Assembly: GCA_026391755.1 (NCBI GenBank)
Contig: JAPLDN010000391.1
Location: 1-7,350 of the forward strand
DNA length: 7,350 nucleotides
Direction of reading: 5' to 3'
From: Bacteroidota bacterium
GTDB taxonomy: Bacteria > Bacteroidota > Bacteroidia > Bacteroidales > FEN-979
Below, one piece after another: positions 6,946-7,350 of the stretch (position 1 is its first letter; the number at the start of each line of letters is the position of its first letter). The notes below the pieces were generated by a model that was not told the DNA's origin, searched no databases, and saw nothing but the letters and a program-made list of their open reading frames with translations. Both the position numbers and the translations under genes were made by a program.

Positions 6946-7350
6946 ATGATAAAAAGGATTTTTATTCTGATACTAATCCTTGCCGGACCCTTGATCCATC
7001 TTAATGCACATGACAATTCAAGGTTCGTCAATGTATTTATAGGGACTGATGGGACAGGACATACTTTTCCGGGACCTTCCAGGCCTTTTGGGTTAGTTCA
7101 GCCCGGCCCCGATAACCAGGCCGAAGACTGGAATCACACCAGTGGTTATCAATACCGTGACACACTTCTTGCAGGATTTTCCCAGACCAGGTTCAGCGGG
7201 ACAGGCATCAGTGAAATGGGAGATATTTTGCTTTTACCATACGTTCAAACACAGCCTGAAAACCTGAGATTCCTTTATTTCAAGGATACGGAGAAAGCAA
7301 GTCCCGGCTATTACACCCTGACCAAGAAAGACAGGGTCAAAGTGGAGCTT
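6946..7350 (+). CDS. GH92 family alpha-mannosidase, N-terminal part (cut by window edge)
   Basis: Exo-acting, calcium-dependent GH92 enzymes remove alpha-linked mannose, mostly alpha-1,2, from N-glycans and mannans. The 135 visible residues start with a signal peptide of about 21 residues (MIKRIFILILILAGPL...NA) and continue into the N-terminal beta-sandwich of the family: RFVNVFIGTDGTGHTFPG (26-43), RPFGLVQPGPD (46-56), SGYQYRD (66-72), GFSQTRFSGTG (77-87) and EMGDILLLPY (90-99). Family members are usually about 700-800 residues, so most of the gene, including the catalytic acid and base, lies beyond the window; activity and linkage cannot be judged. No lipobox is seen, so it is probably periplasmic or exported. 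An in-frame ATG at 6919 would add nine residues (MTVQFYSIP) before the signal peptide; I prefer 6946 because the basic start followed directly by the hydrophobic core is the usual form. It is divergent from the DUF4476 gene. Confidence 0.9.
   Translation, partial: MIKRIFILILILAGPLIHLNAHDNSRFVNVFIGTDGTGHTFPGPSRPFGLVQPGPDNQAEDWNHTSGYQYRDTLLAGFSQTRFSGTGISEMGDILLLPYVQTQPENLRFLYFKDTEKASPGYYTLTKKDRVKVEL

Noticed and set aside
6946..7350. A polysaccharide utilisation locus around the GH92 gene
   Set aside because: No SusC/SusD, regulator or other glycosidase is present in the window; the right flank is not visible, so the claim cannot be supported.
1..7350. CRISPR array, tRNA, rRNA, insertion sequence or phage genes
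   Set aside because: No regularly spaced repeats, no tRNA-like or rRNA-like sequence, no transposase or terminal inverted repeats were seen.

Overview
The window looks like a piece of a Bacteroidota chromosome, probably a free-living or anaerobic member of the Bacteroidales/Sphingobacteriales type; the genus cannot be told from the sequence. The evidence is two proteins with C-terminal type IX secretion (T9SS) sorting domains, a DUF4476 protein, a GH92 glycosidase, and promoters of the Bacteroidota kind (TAnnTTTG at -7). Base composition is moderate and I see no abrupt change across the window. There are no RNA genes, insertion sequences, CRISPR arrays or phage genes.

Layout. At the left end, on the minus strand, is an ABC-2 type exporter pair: an ATPase (306-1031) whose end overlaps the start of a permease (1-316, cut by the window edge). 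A 188-base divergent gap separates it from a plus-strand pair: a secreted, T9SS-sorted metallophosphoesterase (1220-2422) and, 11 bases later, a lipoprotein of the DUF3089 alpha/beta-hydrolase family (2434-3441). These converge on a minus-strand gene for a 775-residue secreted propeller-like protein with two Ig/PKD-like modules and a T9SS domain (3520-5847). Upstream of it, also on the minus strand, is a secreted DUF4476 protein (5983-6723). A 222-base divergent regulatory gap then leads to the first 135 residues of a GH92 alpha-mannosidase on the plus strand (6946 to the window end).

How the genes fit together. All five genes to the right of the ABC pair encode exported proteins, so this is a stretch of envelope and secretome genes. 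The metallophosphoesterase and the DUF3089 lipoprotein are probably co-transcribed and may act in sequence on an external ester substrate, but that is inference. The ABC pair is a housekeeping-type exporter of unknown substrate. GH92 enzymes remove mannose from glycans; nothing here (no SusC/SusD pair, sulfatase or regulator) shows that it belongs to a polysaccharide utilisation locus, although its right side is not visible.

I found no clear new multi-gene system. The most useful leads are the metallophosphoesterase/DUF3089 pair, the uncharacterised 775-residue secreted protein, the two-sided promoter region at 6724-6945, and start-site choices for two genes.
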